Source: Euwallacea fornicatus
Lineage: Eukaryota > Arthropoda > Insecta > Coleoptera > Curculionidae
Length of the DNA stretch: 64,000 nucleotides
Reading direction: 5' to 3'
Assembly (NCBI RefSeq): GCF_040115645.1
Contig: NW_027096062.1
Coordinates: 1 to 64,000, forward strand
The notes beneath the pieces were generated by a model that was not told where the DNA came from, did no database searches, and worked only from the letters and a program-made list of their open reading frames with translations. The position numbers were made by a program, and so were the translations under genes. Position 1 is the stretch's first letter. Every line of letters begins with the position of its first letter. Shown here one piece after another: positions 62,761 to 64,000 of the stretch.

Positions 62761-63132
62761 GACGTGAAAGATCGCTCCGGCGCAAATTAACTCGTCGAAG
62801 CGAGCAAAGTGGTCTAATATATTCAAATTTGGCATCCACGGAACGCTCTAGACGAGAGGTGTGTGCGAAACTGTGCGTGAAGTTTGTGCGAAAAGGATTA
62901 AGTGAGTTACAAGGGAATTTGTGCATAACAAATAGCTGAGTAAGTCATAAAATTCTTAATTGCTAAAGAAGGGCATTTGCTTTCTAAGAAAGTGCCATAA
63001 ATCGTCCCGTTTGGGGCGACTAGTACATTTTAAGGCACCATCTGGTCGCCAAGTGTTTTTTGTTTTGTTTTGTTTCATTGTTCATTTTCGTGGGTCTCTT
63101 TGTTGCTTGGGCCAACGAGAAATAATTAACTA
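62761..63132. other. Non-coding stretch between head-to-head elements
   Basis: Minus-strand ORF2 similarity fades here and a plus-strand ORF1 begins at 63141. The stretch has no convincing frame. It contains a TTTTGTTTTGTTTTG tract near 63059-63075. The right part is probably the 5' UTR of the plus-strand element. The junction between the two elements could not be placed better than about 62750-62800. Confidence 0.5.
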
Positions 63133-63159
63133 CCTCCACAATGGATTCCATTGTGGAGG
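63133..63159. promoter_or_regulatory. 27-bp inverted repeat enclosing the ORF1 start codon
   Basis: Two perfect 13-bp arms (CCTCCACAATGGA and its complement) flank a single T. The ATG at 63141 lies in the left arm, so an RNA hairpin here would bury the start codon. Whether it regulates translation is inference. Confidence 0.65.
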
Positions 63160-64000
63160 CCGCAACGCTGCAAAGCTGCAGCGAAGAAGAAATCGGGGAC
63201 GTGTGTCCAAAGGAGGCCGCGCAAAAAAAAGACCCCGCAAATTTATAGCGAGTCGAGCTCACTAAGATTGAGGGAAAGGGTGCGGGGCAGCTCGCGACTC
63301 TCAGTAATCGCTAAAACAGCCCCAAAAAAATCTGTGGCAAACCAGCCAGTCGAGGAGCTCAAGCTCCTTATAAACACGATGTTCCTGGAGGGCAGGAACT
63401 TAATGTCGTTGATCCGCGCTAATCGGAATACGACGCGCGAAATAAGAGTGTCTGCAACGAAGTTGCAGAAATATGTCGTGAAGATGTATGAAGAAGGACA
63501 ATCCTTTCTTCAAAATACAGGCGGGGTCTGCCAAATGGCCAAAAAATCGGTTTCGGTCGCGTCCTCCGGATCTCAAACCCAAGGGACGGCTAACTCCCAA
63601 TCGCGGGAAATCAGCACCCAAACGGGCGAAGAACCCGCTTTCGTTACGCTTCCGCAAGAAACTACGTTTCAAGCGTGGAAATTGTGCGAGTCCAAGACTT
63701 GGTCTAACACAATTTATACGACCACGTCGGTAGTAGTCGGGAATCCACTGGAGGATAATATTCCAGAAGAAGCGAAGGTCGTCCTCGTCGAAAAAGACGA
63801 CCAAGAAATGACTGAAAGCGTACAGTTACTGTACAAAAATCGGTACCCGGAGCTCGTGACTCTGGAAGATTTCGACGTCCTGGAGCGGATCGTGAAAATA
63901 CGCTCTAAGGCCGCAAATAAATCCTCAGGTCAGAGGATTATTAAAGTCAACGTCCCGTCGGATGAAAGGGACATTTTCAAAAAATTGTCAAAACTCCGTG
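63141..64000 (+). pseudogene. Non-LTR-type ORF1 (gag-like), frameshifted near its start, runs off the window
   Basis: Two overlapping frames together look like one protein. The ATG at 63141 opens a 35-codon frame (starting MDSIVEAATLQ) ending at TAG 63246-63248. The next frame is open from 63130 to the window end at 64000 without a stop, about 290 codons, with its first ATG only at 63379. A run of eight A (63223-63230) lies in the overlap, and one A fewer would join the frames. The long frame has a lysine- and arginine-rich start, a coiled-coil-like stretch (EELKLLINTMFLEGRNL, about 63352-63402), an S/T/Q-rich linker and an acidic to mixed C-terminal part. No zinc knuckle is reached before the edge. 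Assignment as retrotransposon ORF1 rests on context and composition and is uncertain; an unrelated host gene is possible. Confidence 0.55.

Noticed and set aside
62960..63265. 101-residue plus-strand frame covering the leader and ORF1 start
   Set aside because: It crosses a T/G-rich leader and the palindrome with no recognisable feature, and does not connect to the long ORF1 frame.

Overview
This window is arthropod (most likely insect) heterochromatin, not microbial DNA. Three things point there. About 52 kb is tandem satellite DNA. An intact errantivirus-type (gypsy-group, env-bearing) LTR retrotransposon, primed by tRNA-Ser, sits inside the satellite. R1-clade non-LTR retrotransposon pieces lie on the right flank. 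I cannot name the species. I see no host protein-coding gene, rRNA or tRNA gene.

Layout. 1-22765: satellite array 1, all monomers in one orientation, basic unit 139 bp, with about 22 complete 246-bp composite units. 22766-30175: a complete 7410-bp retrotransposon with identical 208-bp LTRs and a 4-bp GGCC target duplication. It carries gag, pol (reached by a -1 frameshift) and env (reached by splicing), all open. 30176-59553: satellite array 2, same unit and orientation, but organised in different higher-order repeats (2079, 2606 and 2577 bp) and with only 9 composite units. 59554-59967: a doubly truncated R1-like ORF2 fragment on the minus strand. 60011 to about 62760: a second, longer, 5'-truncated R1-like element on the minus strand with nonsense mutations. 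About 62760-64000: the 5' region and ORF1 of another, probably non-LTR, element on the plus strand, running off the window.

The satellite is layered. Each 139-bp monomer looks like three diverged ~46-bp submonomers, each opening with ACGATTTG (50+42+47 bp). Every simple monomer has a dyad CCAAAT-N6-ATTTGG. In the composite units a 98-bp insert sits exactly at the centre of that dyad and is flanked by a duplicated AAATCGT half-site. Spacings between composite units are exact sums of 246 and n x 139 bp in array 1, and in array 2 once known 3-bp deletions are allowed for.

The retrotransposon is the only functional-looking coding unit. The LTR carries TATA-like, initiator-like and poly(A) signals. 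The PBS, PPT, splice donor, splice acceptor and slippery heptamer all fall where an errantivirus needs them. Unspliced RNA would give Gag and Gag-Pol; RNA spliced 23167/28269 would give Env. A near-identical satellite segment near position 2176 preserves the empty integration site, so the window holds both filled and unfilled versions of one locus.
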